A DNA stretch of 39,486 bases. Origin: an uncultured Clostridia bacterium (GTDB lineage: Bacteria; Bacillota; Clostridia; Christensenellales; Aristaeellaceae). The DNA lies in contig CAMNKK010000010.1 of NCBI GenBank assembly GCA_946542235.1, positions 1 to 39,486 on the forward strand. Direction: 5' to 3'. A program made the position numbers and the translations under genes. The stretch's first letter is position 1. The number at the start of each line of letters is the position of its first letter. Under the pieces are notes generated by a model. It did not search any database. It was not told the DNA's origin and saw only the letters and a list, made by a program, of their open reading frames with translations. Positions 1-7,628 of the stretch are shown piece after piece.

Positions 1-126
1 GGCGCCGCGGCCTGGAACATCATGTTCGCCGGCGCGACCATCGCCGTGATTCCGATGCTGATCGTGTTTATCTGCTTCAGCCGCTACTTTATGGGCGGCC
101 TGACCTCCGGCGCGGTCAAGGGTTAA
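1..126 (+). CDS. Carbohydrate ABC transporter permease, C-terminal 41 residues (partial)
   Basis: The window opens inside a reading frame ending at TAA 124-126. The 41 visible residues contain one hydrophobic membrane span (about residues 8-30, ending VFICFSRYF) followed by the short tail MGGLTSGAVKG. An aromatic residue, then a small polar tail with GLT.GAVKG, is the usual ending of MalG/LacG-type permeases of CUT1 sugar transporters, the inner-membrane subunit that moves the sugar. A rho-independent terminator follows within 30 bp, so this is the last gene of an operon that lies outside the window. Family assignment rests on the tail alone. Substrate cannot be inferred, although the adjacent alpha-galactosidase on the other strand makes a galactoside possible. 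Confidence 0.75.
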   Translation, partial: GAAAWNIMFAGATIAVIPMLIVFICFSRYFMGGLTSGAVKG

Positions 127-150
127 AAATTCCGCGGCCGGCTGTAACAG

Positions 151-184
151 AAGCCCCCTGCAGTTTTTTGCAGGGGGCTTTTCC
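151..184 (+). terminator. Rho-independent terminator after the permease
   Basis: An 11-bp perfect stem (AGCCCCCTGCA, 152-162, with TGCAGGGGGCT, 169-179) closes a 6-nt T-rich loop and is followed by TTTT. It ends the upstream transporter operon. It also lies just past the stop of the minus-strand GH36 gene; on that strand the tail is only TCTGTT, so termination there would be weaker. Confidence 0.9.
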
Positions 185-2260
185 TCAGGGGAGCGCGTCC
201 GTCAGAACCGCGGCAGCCTGGAACGGGGCGGTAAACCGGATCCGGAGCAGGTTTCCCTCCAGGGTGACCGGCAGGTTTTCCGTGCAGTAGATCCGGCGGA
301 TGACCGAAGGACCGTCCAGGGGAATTTCCGCGGTTTGCTCCCGCTCCTCCGGGCCGAAGGCAAAAGCGTGGGCTGCGGTCAGCGTCTGCCGTCCGAGGGT
401 CCGGGCCACCGCCTGCCATCCCTTCGGGTGGCGCCAGCTCTGCTGCGGGGGTCCGAAGAAGGAGGATATGCCGTCCCGGATGATTTCGCCGGCTTCCCGA
501 TAGAAGCGGATTCCTTCTTCCACTGCGGCCCACTGGGCCTCGGACAGATCCGTGATGTCCCCGGAAAGACACAGGACGCCCAGGAAGGTGTTGACGAGGG
601 AATAGCCGATCCGCCGCAGGGAATCCGTTTTCCGCAGCACGGCCCAGATCTGGCTCTGCCCCGGCAGCATCAGCCGGTGCAGGCTGGCGGCGATGATGGG
701 GATTTCCTGGCATTCGTGGGCGTCGGAAAAGGAAGCGATGTCGGATACCGCCAGCATGGAGGGCTCCAGACGGTGCCCGCCGGAGGCGCAGTTTTCAATC
801 ATCAGACCGGGAATTCTTTCCTTCATCCGGCGGAAGAAATCCTGGGCGGCCAGCATGTTCTGCCGAAGCCCTTCGCCCAGGCTGTCCGGATCGTCGCAGC
901 CCGTGCCGATGGTGTCGTTATAGTCGATTTTGACATAGGCGAATCCGTTTTCCTTCAGGGTGGAAATGACCCGCTCGTCCAGGTAGGCCTGGGCTTCCGG
1001 CTTCCGCAGGTCCAGGAAACGCCGGTTTTCCGTGTCGAGGACGGCGCCGTCCCGGGTCAGCAGCAGCTCTGTCCGGGAAAACAGATCCGACTTTGCCGCG
1101 CAGGTTTCGGCCTCAAACCAGAGCCCGGGCTTCATGCCCGCTTCCCGGATTTCCCGGGCCACGGCGTCAATGCCCCGGGGGAACAGGGTTCTGCTGGGAA
1201 TCCAGTCCCCGCTGCAGTCGCTCCAGCCGGCGCCTTCCTTCAGATACCAGCCGGCATCGATGACGAGATAGTCAATGTCCTTTCCCTTCAGGCAGGAGAT
1301 GATGCCGGAGAGATTTTCATGGGAGGGATTTCCCCAGGTTGTGCAATACTCGTTGAAAATGACGGGAAGCGGTTCCCCGCGCCGGGCCCACTGCTCCCGG
1401 TGGAGGGAGAGAAGCCGCTGGGAGGTCCGGTCCACGCCGTCCCGGCTTACGGTCAGATAGGCTTCCGGGGAGGTGATGCCCTCTCCCGGCTGCAGGGTTT
1501 TCGCCCAGTGCCCGAAGTCAAAGTCCGCCAGCCCCGCCAGGACGGTCAGCCCGTCATCCTGCCGGCGAAGCTCAAACTGCCAGGAGGAGGGACAGGCCAG
1601 CTGGAAGGCCCAGGTGACGCCGGCGCTTTCGTCCCGGACGGCGAGAAAGGGAAAATAATGGCGGACCGGCATGGAGCCAATCTGGCCGAACTTCTCGACC
1701 CGGACCGCGTGATGGGTCCAGGAAGGCTCCAGGGAAAGGCTTTCCGCGCTCTCGCAGGTAAGCCGTCCCTCCGCGCTCCAGTTGCTGCGGGCCCGGAAAA
1801 TGTTCAGGAAGCCTGCGGCATCCCCGGGGGTAAAGGGGGTTATCCCGCCCAGGTTCATGCTGGAGAGCAGCTCCAGGGTCACCGGCCGGGAGGACCTGTT
1901 TTCAAAACGGGTGCTGCACCGGAGGGCCGGAGAGCCCTCCTGCCAGGACAGATCATGAAGTACGGTTCTGCCCTCCGGGTCGGACAGCTCGGTCACGATC
2001 CGGTTTCCTTCCCGGCGCTGGTCCCGGAAGATCAGCCCGGCGGAGGAGCGGGTTCCCGCCAGGGACTGGCCGTTGGCGTATCCATGGGGCAGGGAATCGC
2101 CGCGGAAATGGACCTCTGCCAGCGGAGCGACCGCCATCTCCTTTTCCAGGACGCAGTCCCTCATTCCGGCCGGAATCAGAAGCAGGCCGGCATGCCCCGC
2201 GTCATCCCGGATATACCGGGCCAGCATATCCCCCAGCACATATTCACTGATTGTCTTCAT
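185..2260 (-). CDS. Alpha-galactosidase, glycoside hydrolase family 36
   Basis: A 691-residue enzyme expected to release terminal alpha-1,6-galactose from raffinose-family sugars or galactomannan fragments. The order is an N-terminal beta-sandwich (about 1-280), a TIM barrel (about 295-590, opening PVIFNEYCTTWGNPS) and a short C-terminal beta domain. Clan GH-D signatures are visible: YLVIDAGWY (331-339), PGLWFEAE (378-385), the candidate nucleophile D446 in YVKIDYN, the ENCASGGHR motif (489-497) and candidate acid/base D513 in FSDAHE. The 67-residue spacing between the two aspartates fits the family. There is no signal peptide, so it acts in the cytoplasm after uptake. The ATG at 2260 is preceded by AGGAGGATAAGCC. 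Length is slightly below the roughly 730 of typical bacterial GH36 enzymes. It is divergent from a GH27 alpha-galactosidase. Confidence 0.92.
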   Translation of the reverse strand: MKTISEYVLGDMLARYIRDDAGHAGLLLIPAGMRDCVLEKEMAVAPLAEVHFRGDSLPHGYANGQSLAGTRSSAGLIFRDQRREGNRIVTELSDPEGRTVLHDLSWQEGSPALRCSTRFENRSSRPVTLELLSSMNLGGITPFTPGDAAGFLNIFRARSNWSAEGRLTCESAESLSLEPSWTHHAVRVEKFGQIGSMPVRHYFPFLAVRDESAGVTWAFQLACPSSWQFELRRQDDGLTVLAGLADFDFGHWAKTLQPGEGITSPEAYLTVSRDGVDRTSQRLLSLHREQWARRGEPLPVIFNEYCTTWGNPSHENLSGIISCLKGKDIDYLVIDAGWYLKEGAGWSDCSGDWIPSRTLFPRGIDAVAREIREAGMKPGLWFEAETCAAKSDLFSRTELLLTRDGAVLDTENRRFLDLRKPEAQAYLDERVISTLKENGFAYVKIDYNDTIGTGCDDPDSLGEGLRQNMLAAQDFFRRMKERIPGLMIENCASGGHRLEPSMLAVSDIASFSDAHECQEIPIIAASLHRLMLPGQSQIWAVLRKTDSLRRIGYSLVNTFLGVLCLSGDITDLSEAQWAAVEEGIRFYREAGEIIRDGISSFFGPPQQSWRHPKGWQAVARTLGRQTLTAAHAFAFGPEEREQTAEIPLDGPSVIRRIYCTENLPVTLEGNLLRIRFTAPFQAAAVLTDALP

Positions 2261-2305
2261 CCTGGCTTATCCTCCTGTGATGACGGATCGGAATCCTCTG
2301 CCGCC

Positions 2306-2334
2306 ATTATAGCCCGGAAGAAGCGGCGGATCAA
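2306..2334 (-). promoter_or_regulatory. Promoter for the GH36 gene
   Basis: On the minus strand a perfect TATAAT (2311-2306) sits 17 bp downstream of TTGATC (2334-2329). The expected transcript start lies about 40 bp before the GH36 start codon. Confidence 0.75.
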
Positions 2335-2385
2335 TACCGCCGGGAGAAAAGAAACAGCCGGCCGGGAGGAATGCAAACAGGCTCT

Positions 2386-2413
2386 TTCACAACCGGATCC
2401 GGTGTGGTAGAAT
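2386..2413 (+). promoter_or_regulatory. Promoter for the GH27 operon with a palindrome in the spacer
   Basis: TTCACA (2386-2391, 5/6 to consensus) is followed after 16 bp by TAGAAT (2408-2413, 5/6). The spacer holds a perfect 12-bp palindrome, ACCGGATCCGGT (2392-2403), placed where a bound repressor would block RNA polymerase. The promoter is well supported; a role for the palindrome is inference. Confidence 0.65.
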
Positions 2414-2506
2414 AGGCGGGAGAAGCGCGGGCTCCGGCGGATCAGCCGCCTGGGACGGGCTGCGCGAAAGACAACCGGACAGAAAAAGAAAAGGAGCTGA
2501 ACGGAG

Positions 2507-3646
2507 ATGCTGGCAAAAACGCCGCCCATGGGGTTTAACACCTGGAATACTTTCGGAAGTGAAATCAACGAGGATCTGATCCGGGAGAGCGCCGATGCCA
2601 TGGTGGCGCAGGGGCTGCCTCAGGCCGGATATGAGTACCTGGTCATTGATGACTGCTGGTCGGAATACAACCGGGATCCGGTGACCCAGCGGCTGGTGGC
2701 CCATCATGAGAAATTTCCGCATGGGATGAAGGCGGTGGCGGATTATGTTCACAGCAGGGGCCTCAAGTTCGGCATGTATTCCTGCTGCGGCCTGCGGACC
2801 TGCGCGGATTATCCTGCCTCCTTTGACCATGAATTTCTGGATGCCCAGACCTTTGCGGATTTCGGAGTGGACTATCTGAAATATGACAACTGCTATCATC
2901 CCATGTCCGTGGACGGACCGACGCTGTACCGGCGGATGGGAATGGCGCTGCGGGCGACGGGCCGGGATATCCTTTTCTCCGCCTGCAACTGGGGACAGGA
3001 GGACGTGTGGAGCTGGATCCGGTCTGCGGGGGCGCATATGTACCGCTCCACCGGGGATATTTTTGACAATGCGGAGAGCTATCGGAGCATCGCCGTCAGC
3101 CAGATGGAGAAGCTGGGCTTCTCCGCGCCGGGCTGCTTCAACGATCTGGACATGCTGACCGTGGGCATGTACGGGAAGGGCCTGGTGGGCACCACGGGCT
3201 GCGGCGACGCGGATTACCGTTCCCAGTTTGCGCTGTGGTGCATGTTCTCTTCCCCGCTGATGCTGGGCTGCGACGTTCGGAAGATGACGCCGTTCATTCA
3301 TGATCTGGTCACCAATCCCCGGCTGATCGCCATCGATCAGGATGAGGAAGCCAGACCGCCCATTTTCTTCCGCCTGCGTTATGAAGAGAGCACCCCGGAC
3401 CGGCTTGTCTGCATGAAGTTCCTGTCCGGCGGCCGCTATGCCCTGGGATTCTTCAACTTCTCAGAGGAGGAGAAGGAGCTGTACATGATCTTCGCGGACG
3501 GCGGACTGACCGCTTCCTCCGGGCTGGGAATGCGCCTGCAGGATGCCTTCAGCGGAGAAGACGCCGGGTTCTACCGGGAATACTATCGGGTCCGGGTTCC
3601 CGCCCATGACTGCGCGGTGTATCTGGGAACCCTGGAAAAAGCATGA
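2507..3646 (+). CDS. Alpha-galactosidase, glycoside hydrolase family 27
   Basis: A 379-residue cytosolic enzyme (no signal peptide) of the GH27 family, which hydrolyses terminal alpha-galactosides; some members act on beta-L-arabinopyranosides or alpha-N-acetylgalactosaminides. The family opening TPPMGFNTWNTF is at residues 5-16, EYLVIDDCW at 43-51, the nucleophile D127 in YLKYDNC, and the acid/base region CFNDLDML at 210-217 (D213/D215). SPLMLGCDVR (249-258) and IAIDQD (274-279) are also typical. A TIM barrel (1-285) precedes a short beta domain. The start is fixed by AAAGGAGCTGAACGGAG before ATG. The stop overlaps the next small gene by ATGA, so the two are translationally coupled. Having GH27 and GH36 enzymes back to back suggests different linkage or chain-length preferences. 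Confidence 0.93.
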   Translation: MLAKTPPMGFNTWNTFGSEINEDLIRESADAMVAQGLPQAGYEYLVIDDCWSEYNRDPVTQRLVAHHEKFPHGMKAVADYVHSRGLKFGMYSCCGLRTCADYPASFDHEFLDAQTFADFGVDYLKYDNCYHPMSVDGPTLYRRMGMALRATGRDILFSACNWGQEDVWSWIRSAGAHMYRSTGDIFDNAESYRSIAVSQMEKLGFSAPGCFNDLDMLTVGMYGKGLVGTTGCGDADYRSQFALWCMFSSPLMLGCDVRKMTPFIHDLVTNPRLIAIDQDEEARPPIFFRLRYEESTPDRLVCMKFLSGGRYALGFFNFSEEEKELYMIFADGGLTASSGLGMRLQDAFSGEDAGFYREYYRVRVPAHDCAVYLGTLEKA

Positions 3647-3831
3647 AATGCGCGGGCTGCGGCCGGGAGCTGGTGCCCATGGAGACCGGGCTGACCCGGA
3701 AGCTGATCAACCGCGGAGCGGCGGAGTGCTATTGCCTGACCTGCCTGGCCCGGCGGTTCCGCGTTTCGGAGGCACAGCTGAGGGAGATGGCGGAGGCATT
3801 CCGCAGGGCAGGATGCACGCTGTTTCGCTGA
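3643..3831 (+). CDS. Small zinc-ribbon protein, 62 residues
   Basis: A short protein with two CxxC knuckles, C3-C6 and C31-C34 (plus C29 and C58), the spacing of a treble-clef or zinc-ribbon fold. The C-terminal third is predicted helical (EAQLREMAEAFRRAG). It begins inside the stop codon of the GH27 gene and ends 23 bp before the start of the large unknown gene, so it is genuinely embedded in the operon. There is no catalytic signature. It may bind the product of the next gene or be a small regulatory or metal-binding factor; I do not recognise a function. The overlapping start and intact cysteine pairs make it unlikely to be a chance reading frame. Confidence 0.75.
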   Translation: MKCAGCGRELVPMETGLTRKLINRGAAECYCLTCLARRFRVSEAQLREMAEAFRRAGCTLFR

Positions 3832-3854
3832 TGGACGGAGGACGAAAGGGAATC

Positions 3855-6311
3855 ATGAAAAACTGGACACTGGACCCGCAGGGGTTTGTCAGCCATTATC
3901 TCGTATCGGGACCGAAAACGGTCCCGTTTTCCGCTGCATCCGGGGATGCGAACCTGCTGCGGTTTGAATCGGGGCTGCGAAAGGAAGTGGCGCGGCACGA
4001 GCCGGTCCCGGATCCGGAAGTGAAGGACGGAGCCGGACTGAGCCGGCTGGGGCTGCCCTGGCGCTTTCTGGGAGGAAGGGACACCTCCCTGGTTAACCTG
4101 TCTGATTTTTATTCCACCATGCAGCGGGTTGCCTTTGACGCGGCCACGGTGCTGGTTTCTCCCCGGAGACAGACGCTGACGGCCGTGCTGTGGAGCTATG
4201 CGGCGGTGGATGTATACTGCAACGGAGAGCGGATCGGAAGCCTGGAGCATCCCGTCTACAAGCCGATTCAGCGGCGGGAGATTTCGCTTCCGCTGCGGCA
4301 GGGACGGAATCATCTCTACCTGGCCTGCGAAACCCTGGGGGTGCGGGATACCCGCAGCGTGGTCGGCCTGCAGATTCTGCAGGCGGGATCTCCGGCGGAG
4401 GAGATTGCAATTACCCTGCCGGATGAGGCGCTGGCGGAGGAGGCGGCTTCTGCCCTGGACTTTCTGGAAAACGCGGAGCTGACGGAGGAAAGGGTTCTGT
4501 TTTCCGGTCCCGCGCCGAAGGGTGCGTCCTGGGCGGTGGGACGGGGGTATGAGCCGGACCATCGGAAAGCGCATCTGCCCCTGCGCTGGCAGGATCTGGA
4601 GGGACAGCGGGAAATTCCGCTGGAGCCCGGATATGCCTGGGTGATCCTGCAGGCTCCCGCCGGGAACGGATTCGTCCGGCGGATGCTGGAGAGGACGGAG
4701 CAGATTCGCCCGAAATACGATCCGCCGGAGGTCCGCGCCGGAGGGGAAACGGAGGAAGCGCACCTGCGCCGAATCCTGGAGCGGATCGCGGAAATTGAGA
4801 ACTTCGACCGGGGGGAGGAGTTTGGATTTCCCATCTGCAATCTGCTGGCCCGGCAGTATCTGGGCCGCCCGGCGGAGCAGGACGGGCAGCTGTTTGACAG
4901 CATGCTGGATCTGATTGAGCGGCGGGTGGACTGTGCGGACTTCCTGGTCTGCGGCCTGATCCGGTACATCCGGAACTATCCGGTTTCGCCGGAGAGGGAA
5001 GCCCGGATCCGGGAGGTACTGACCCACTGGCGCTACTGGATGGACATGGACGGCTTTGACGGGATGTGCTTCTGGAGTGAGAACCACTGCCTGATGTTTT
5101 ATACCGGCGCGATGCTGGCCGGAGAGATGTATCCGGAAGCGGAGTTTCCCCTGGCCCGAAGGACCGGGCGCGAGCTTTCGGCCTGGGGCCGGGAGAAGAT
5201 CCTGAGCTGGCTGGAGGACGTGGAAAGCTGCGGGTTCGAGGAATTTCACAGCACGGTTTACATGTGTGTGACCCTGGCAGCCCTGCTGAACGTGATTGAC
5301 TATGCGGAGGCGTCCATTTCCCGCCGGGCGGCGGCAGTGACCGATATGATGCTGATGCGGCTGGCTCTGCATACCTTCCGCGGAGGCATTATCGCACCGC
5401 AGGGCCGGGTCTACCGGGGTGTGCTGTATCCGTTTTCCGCGGGAGCCATGGCGCTGATGAATCTGGCGGATCCTTCCCAGCCCTGGGACCTGGGGGAGGG
5501 CTGGCTCAGCTTCTATGCCACCAGCCGCTACCGTTTCCCGAAGGAAATGCGGGCGGAAATGGCCAGGGAAGCGAGCCTGTCCTATTCCAGCGGAAACGCC
5601 CGGATCGTGCTGGAGAAGCACAGGGACTGGTGCCTGACCAGCGTGCAGATTCCCCGGGAGCCCTTTTCCCGGTGGGAAAACATCGCCCGCCGGCCGGATG
5701 CGGATCCTTCTTCCCATGCCTTTGTCCGCTCCTTCAACGAGTGCTTTCACGGCACCACCTGCTTCCAGCCCGGCGTATGGGGATACCAGCAGCATCTCTG
5801 GTACGCGGCGCTGGACGGAGAGGCGGCTGTCTTTATCAACCATCCGGGCTCCACTTCGGAGGGAGGAGATCTGCGGCCGGGATACTGGCACGGCAACGGG
5901 GTTTTCCCGGCCCTGAAACAGGAGGGGAACGTGCTGGGGCTCATCAGCCGGATTCCGGAGGAGCATCCCATCCATTATCTCCATCTGTATCTTCCGGAAT
6001 GCCGGTTTGAGGAGGTGCGCCGGGAAGGGAACTGGATCCTGATGCGGAAGGGAAAGGGGTTCATCGGCCTGTGGAGCAGCACCCCCATGGTGCCCTGGAA
6101 CGGCATGAACTTCCGCTGCGAGCAGCGCATGTGGGGCAGGGAAACCGCCTGCTTCTGCGTCTGCGCGGGCAGGGAGATCCGGGACATGGATGCCTTTGCG
6201 GAATATGCCCGGGGATGGAATCCCGTCTGGAATCCGGACGGGAAAACGCTGCGGGCCGGTGCGTTCTGTCTGGCCTGGCAGGAGGGAAGGGACGATACCC
6301 AGTACCTGTAA
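3855..6311 (+). CDS. Unrecognised 818-residue protein, probably carbohydrate-active
   Basis: I cannot assign a named family. Residues about 70-180 look like a jelly-roll, sugar-binding-type sandwich (YAAVDVYCNGERIGS, then REISLPLRQGRNHLYL) of the kind attached to rhamnosidases and GH2 enzymes. Residues about 290-600 are helix-rich with aromatic motifs (W407-S-E-N-H411, E462-E-F-H465), resembling an alpha/alpha toroid. Residues about 620-800 are beta-rich, with N628-E-C-F-H632, VWGYQQHLWY and GYWHGNG (676-682). Toroid plus beta-sandwich is the architecture of PL8- or heparinase-like lyases, but no defining catalytic set is evident, so that is inference only. There is no signal peptide. The start at 3855 (MKNWTLDP) follows GGAGG and AAAGGGA; an in-frame ATG at 3831, overlapping the previous stop, is an alternative. 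Last gene of the GH27 operon. Confidence 0.85.
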   Translation: MKNWTLDPQGFVSHYLVSGPKTVPFSAASGDANLLRFESGLRKEVARHEPVPDPEVKDGAGLSRLGLPWRFLGGRDTSLVNLSDFYSTMQRVAFDAATVLVSPRRQTLTAVLWSYAAVDVYCNGERIGSLEHPVYKPIQRREISLPLRQGRNHLYLACETLGVRDTRSVVGLQILQAGSPAEEIAITLPDEALAEEAASALDFLENAELTEERVLFSGPAPKGASWAVGRGYEPDHRKAHLPLRWQDLEGQREIPLEPGYAWVILQAPAGNGFVRRMLERTEQIRPKYDPPEVRAGGETEEAHLRRILERIAEIENFDRGEEFGFPICNLLARQYLGRPAEQDGQLFDSMLDLIERRVDCADFLVCGLIRYIRNYPVSPEREARIREVLTHWRYWMDMDGFDGMCFWSENHCLMFYTGAMLAGEMYPEAEFPLARRTGRELSAWGREKILSWLEDVESCGFEEFHSTVYMCVTLAALLNVIDYAEASISRRAAAVTDMMLMRLALHTFRGGIIAPQGRVYRGVLYPFSAGAMALMNLADPSQPWDLGEGWLSFYATSRYRFPKEMRAEMAREASLSYSSGNARIVLEKHRDWCLTSVQIPREPFSRWENIARRPDADPSSHAFVRSFNECFHGTTCFQPGVWGYQQHLWYAALDGEAAVFINHPGSTSEGGDLRPGYWHGNGVFPALKQEGNVLGLISRIPEEHPIHYLHLYLPECRFEEVRREGNWILMRKGKGFIGLWSSTPMVPWNGMNFRCEQRMWGRETACFCVCAGREIRDMDAFAEYARGWNPVWNPDGKTLRAGAFCLAWQEGRDDTQYL

Positions 6312-6326
6312 GGCGGAAAAAAATCA

Positions 6327-6360
6327 GCCGCGGATCCGAAGAAAGGGATCCGCGGCATTT
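6327..6360. terminator. Bidirectional terminator between convergent operons
   Basis: An 11-bp perfect stem (GCCGCGGATCC, 6327-6337, with GGATCCGCGGC, 6346-6356) closes an 8-nt loop. A run of seven A (6317-6323) gives the U-tract for minus-strand transcripts leaving the AAA+ gene; the plus side has only ATTTGT. It therefore serves the minus strand best and probably also the plus operon. Confidence 0.8.
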
Positions 6361-6386
6361 GTATTGGGACGGCCGCCGGGAAGGGC

Positions 6387-7517
6387 TTACTTCCAGAGAG
6401 CCATCCAGCTTTTCCTGGCTTCGGGGGTCGGCCCGGATTTCGAGAAACCCAGCGCGGCGCTGTGCTGCTCCACAAATTTCCGCAAATTCGGGTGATCCGT
6501 TTCGGAGAAGGCCTCCTTGACCGCCTCCCGGTTCATGCCCATCAGCTTTTTCAGACCCAGGAGAGCGTATTCCGATCCGGGCAGCCTGACCAGGGCCAGC
6601 ACGGTATCCTGCAGGGTCTTTTTCTGTTCCGGGGACAGCTCCTCCGGGCCCAGCCGCTCCAGAAAATCCACATGGGCGGCCAGCCGGTCCACCAGCAGCT
6701 TCAGCTCCTCCGGCTCCTTCGGCGGCTCTGCCTGTCCGCTGAGCAGGTTCTGGATGGAGGGGACTTTTTTGTGCTGCTTGCAGAACTCCACAAACTGGGT
6801 TCCTTCCGCGAGCCCCACATTGCCGATGACCTTATGGCGGATGACGGGCTTGGTGATGTCGTCGTCGATATTCAGGATATCGCTGACCCGGACCCAGGAG
6901 CGGGGGGTGGCGAAAACCATTTCACCGCTTTCCGGATCCTGGGTATGGAGGGCGCCGGGCTTGAAGGTCAGGTAGTCTATGACATAGGGATGCACCCCGT
7001 TCTTCAGGGCGAAGTCATATTTCCAGCTTTCAAAATCCGATTCGATATAGTGGATTTCAAACCGGTCCGCCAGGGGGCCGGCCAGATGGATGTAAACCCC
7101 GTCGTCGTCCTCCCGGTTGCCCAGGGCAACCACAAAGGTTCCCTCCGGAAGGGTGTACTGGCCGATACGCCGGTCAAGAATCAGCTGATAGGCGGCGACC
7201 TGAACCCGCTTGGTGCAGCTGGTGATCTCATCCAGCAGGAGAATGGTGTTTTTCCCGTCCCGCTCTTCGTTGGGAAGAATGTCCGGCGCCAGCCAGACCG
7301 TTTTCGTGCGGGATTCATTCGGGTAGATCAGGCCGGCGATTTCCACTTCGCTCATCTGGGCCAGGCGGATGTCAATGACCTTATAGTTGAACTTTTTTCC
7401 GATCTGGCGGATGATCTGGCTCTTGCCCACGCCCGGCGCCCCCAGGCCGAGGATGGAGTGCATCAGACGGTGGGTGATATTGAATTCGACGGTTTCCTGA
7501 AATTCCCGGATGGTCAT
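6387..7517 (-). CDS. MoxR-type AAA+ ATPase
   Basis: A 376-residue AAA+ ATPase. Walker A is GAPGVGKS (26-33), Walker B ILLLDE (91-96), sensor-1 asparagine N133 in VVALGNRED, and a candidate arginine finger R151 in GPLADRFE. An extended C-terminal helical region (about 200-376) follows. MoxR-family ATPases are chaperones that remodel or insert cofactors into client enzymes and usually work with a VWA-domain partner; the gene immediately upstream (111 bp gap) encodes such a partner. ATG at 7517 is preceded by AGGAGAATCGAAAA. It is the last gene of an eight-gene minus-strand run and is followed by a hairpin terminator. The client is unknown; the nearby radical SAM enzyme or the unknown 330-residue protein are candidates by context. 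Confidence 0.88.
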   Translation of the reverse strand: MTIREFQETVEFNITHRLMHSILGLGAPGVGKSQIIRQIGKKFNYKVIDIRLAQMSEVEIAGLIYPNESRTKTVWLAPDILPNEERDGKNTILLLDEITSCTKRVQVAAYQLILDRRIGQYTLPEGTFVVALGNREDDDGVYIHLAGPLADRFEIHYIESDFESWKYDFALKNGVHPYVIDYLTFKPGALHTQDPESGEMVFATPRSWVRVSDILNIDDDITKPVIRHKVIGNVGLAEGTQFVEFCKQHKKVPSIQNLLSGQAEPPKEPEELKLLVDRLAAHVDFLERLGPEELSPEQKKTLQDTVLALVRLPGSEYALLGLKKLMGMNREAVKEAFSETDHPNLRKFVEQHSAALGFSKSGPTPEARKSWMALWK

Positions 7518-7628
7518 TTTTCGATTCTCCTGTCGTGCTGTATTTGTCCTGCTGTTCCCGGCGGGAGCCGGAGGCCCGGGACATCCCGGCCGGATGATTC
7601 GCGGAAGGCCTCCTTCCGGAGGGGCGGG

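Noticed and set aside
335..2410. A 691-residue plus-strand open frame opposite the GH36 gene
   Set aside because: It mirrors the GH36 gene in the opposite frame, is low-complexity Gly/Pro/Gln/Arg-rich and shows no motif; long antisense frames are common in this GC-rich sequence.
7518..7628. Separate promoter or small gene between the VWA and AAA+ genes
   Set aside because: The 111-bp gap has short GC inverted repeats (for example around GGAAGGCCTCCTTCC) but no -10/-35 pair and no frame with an RBS.
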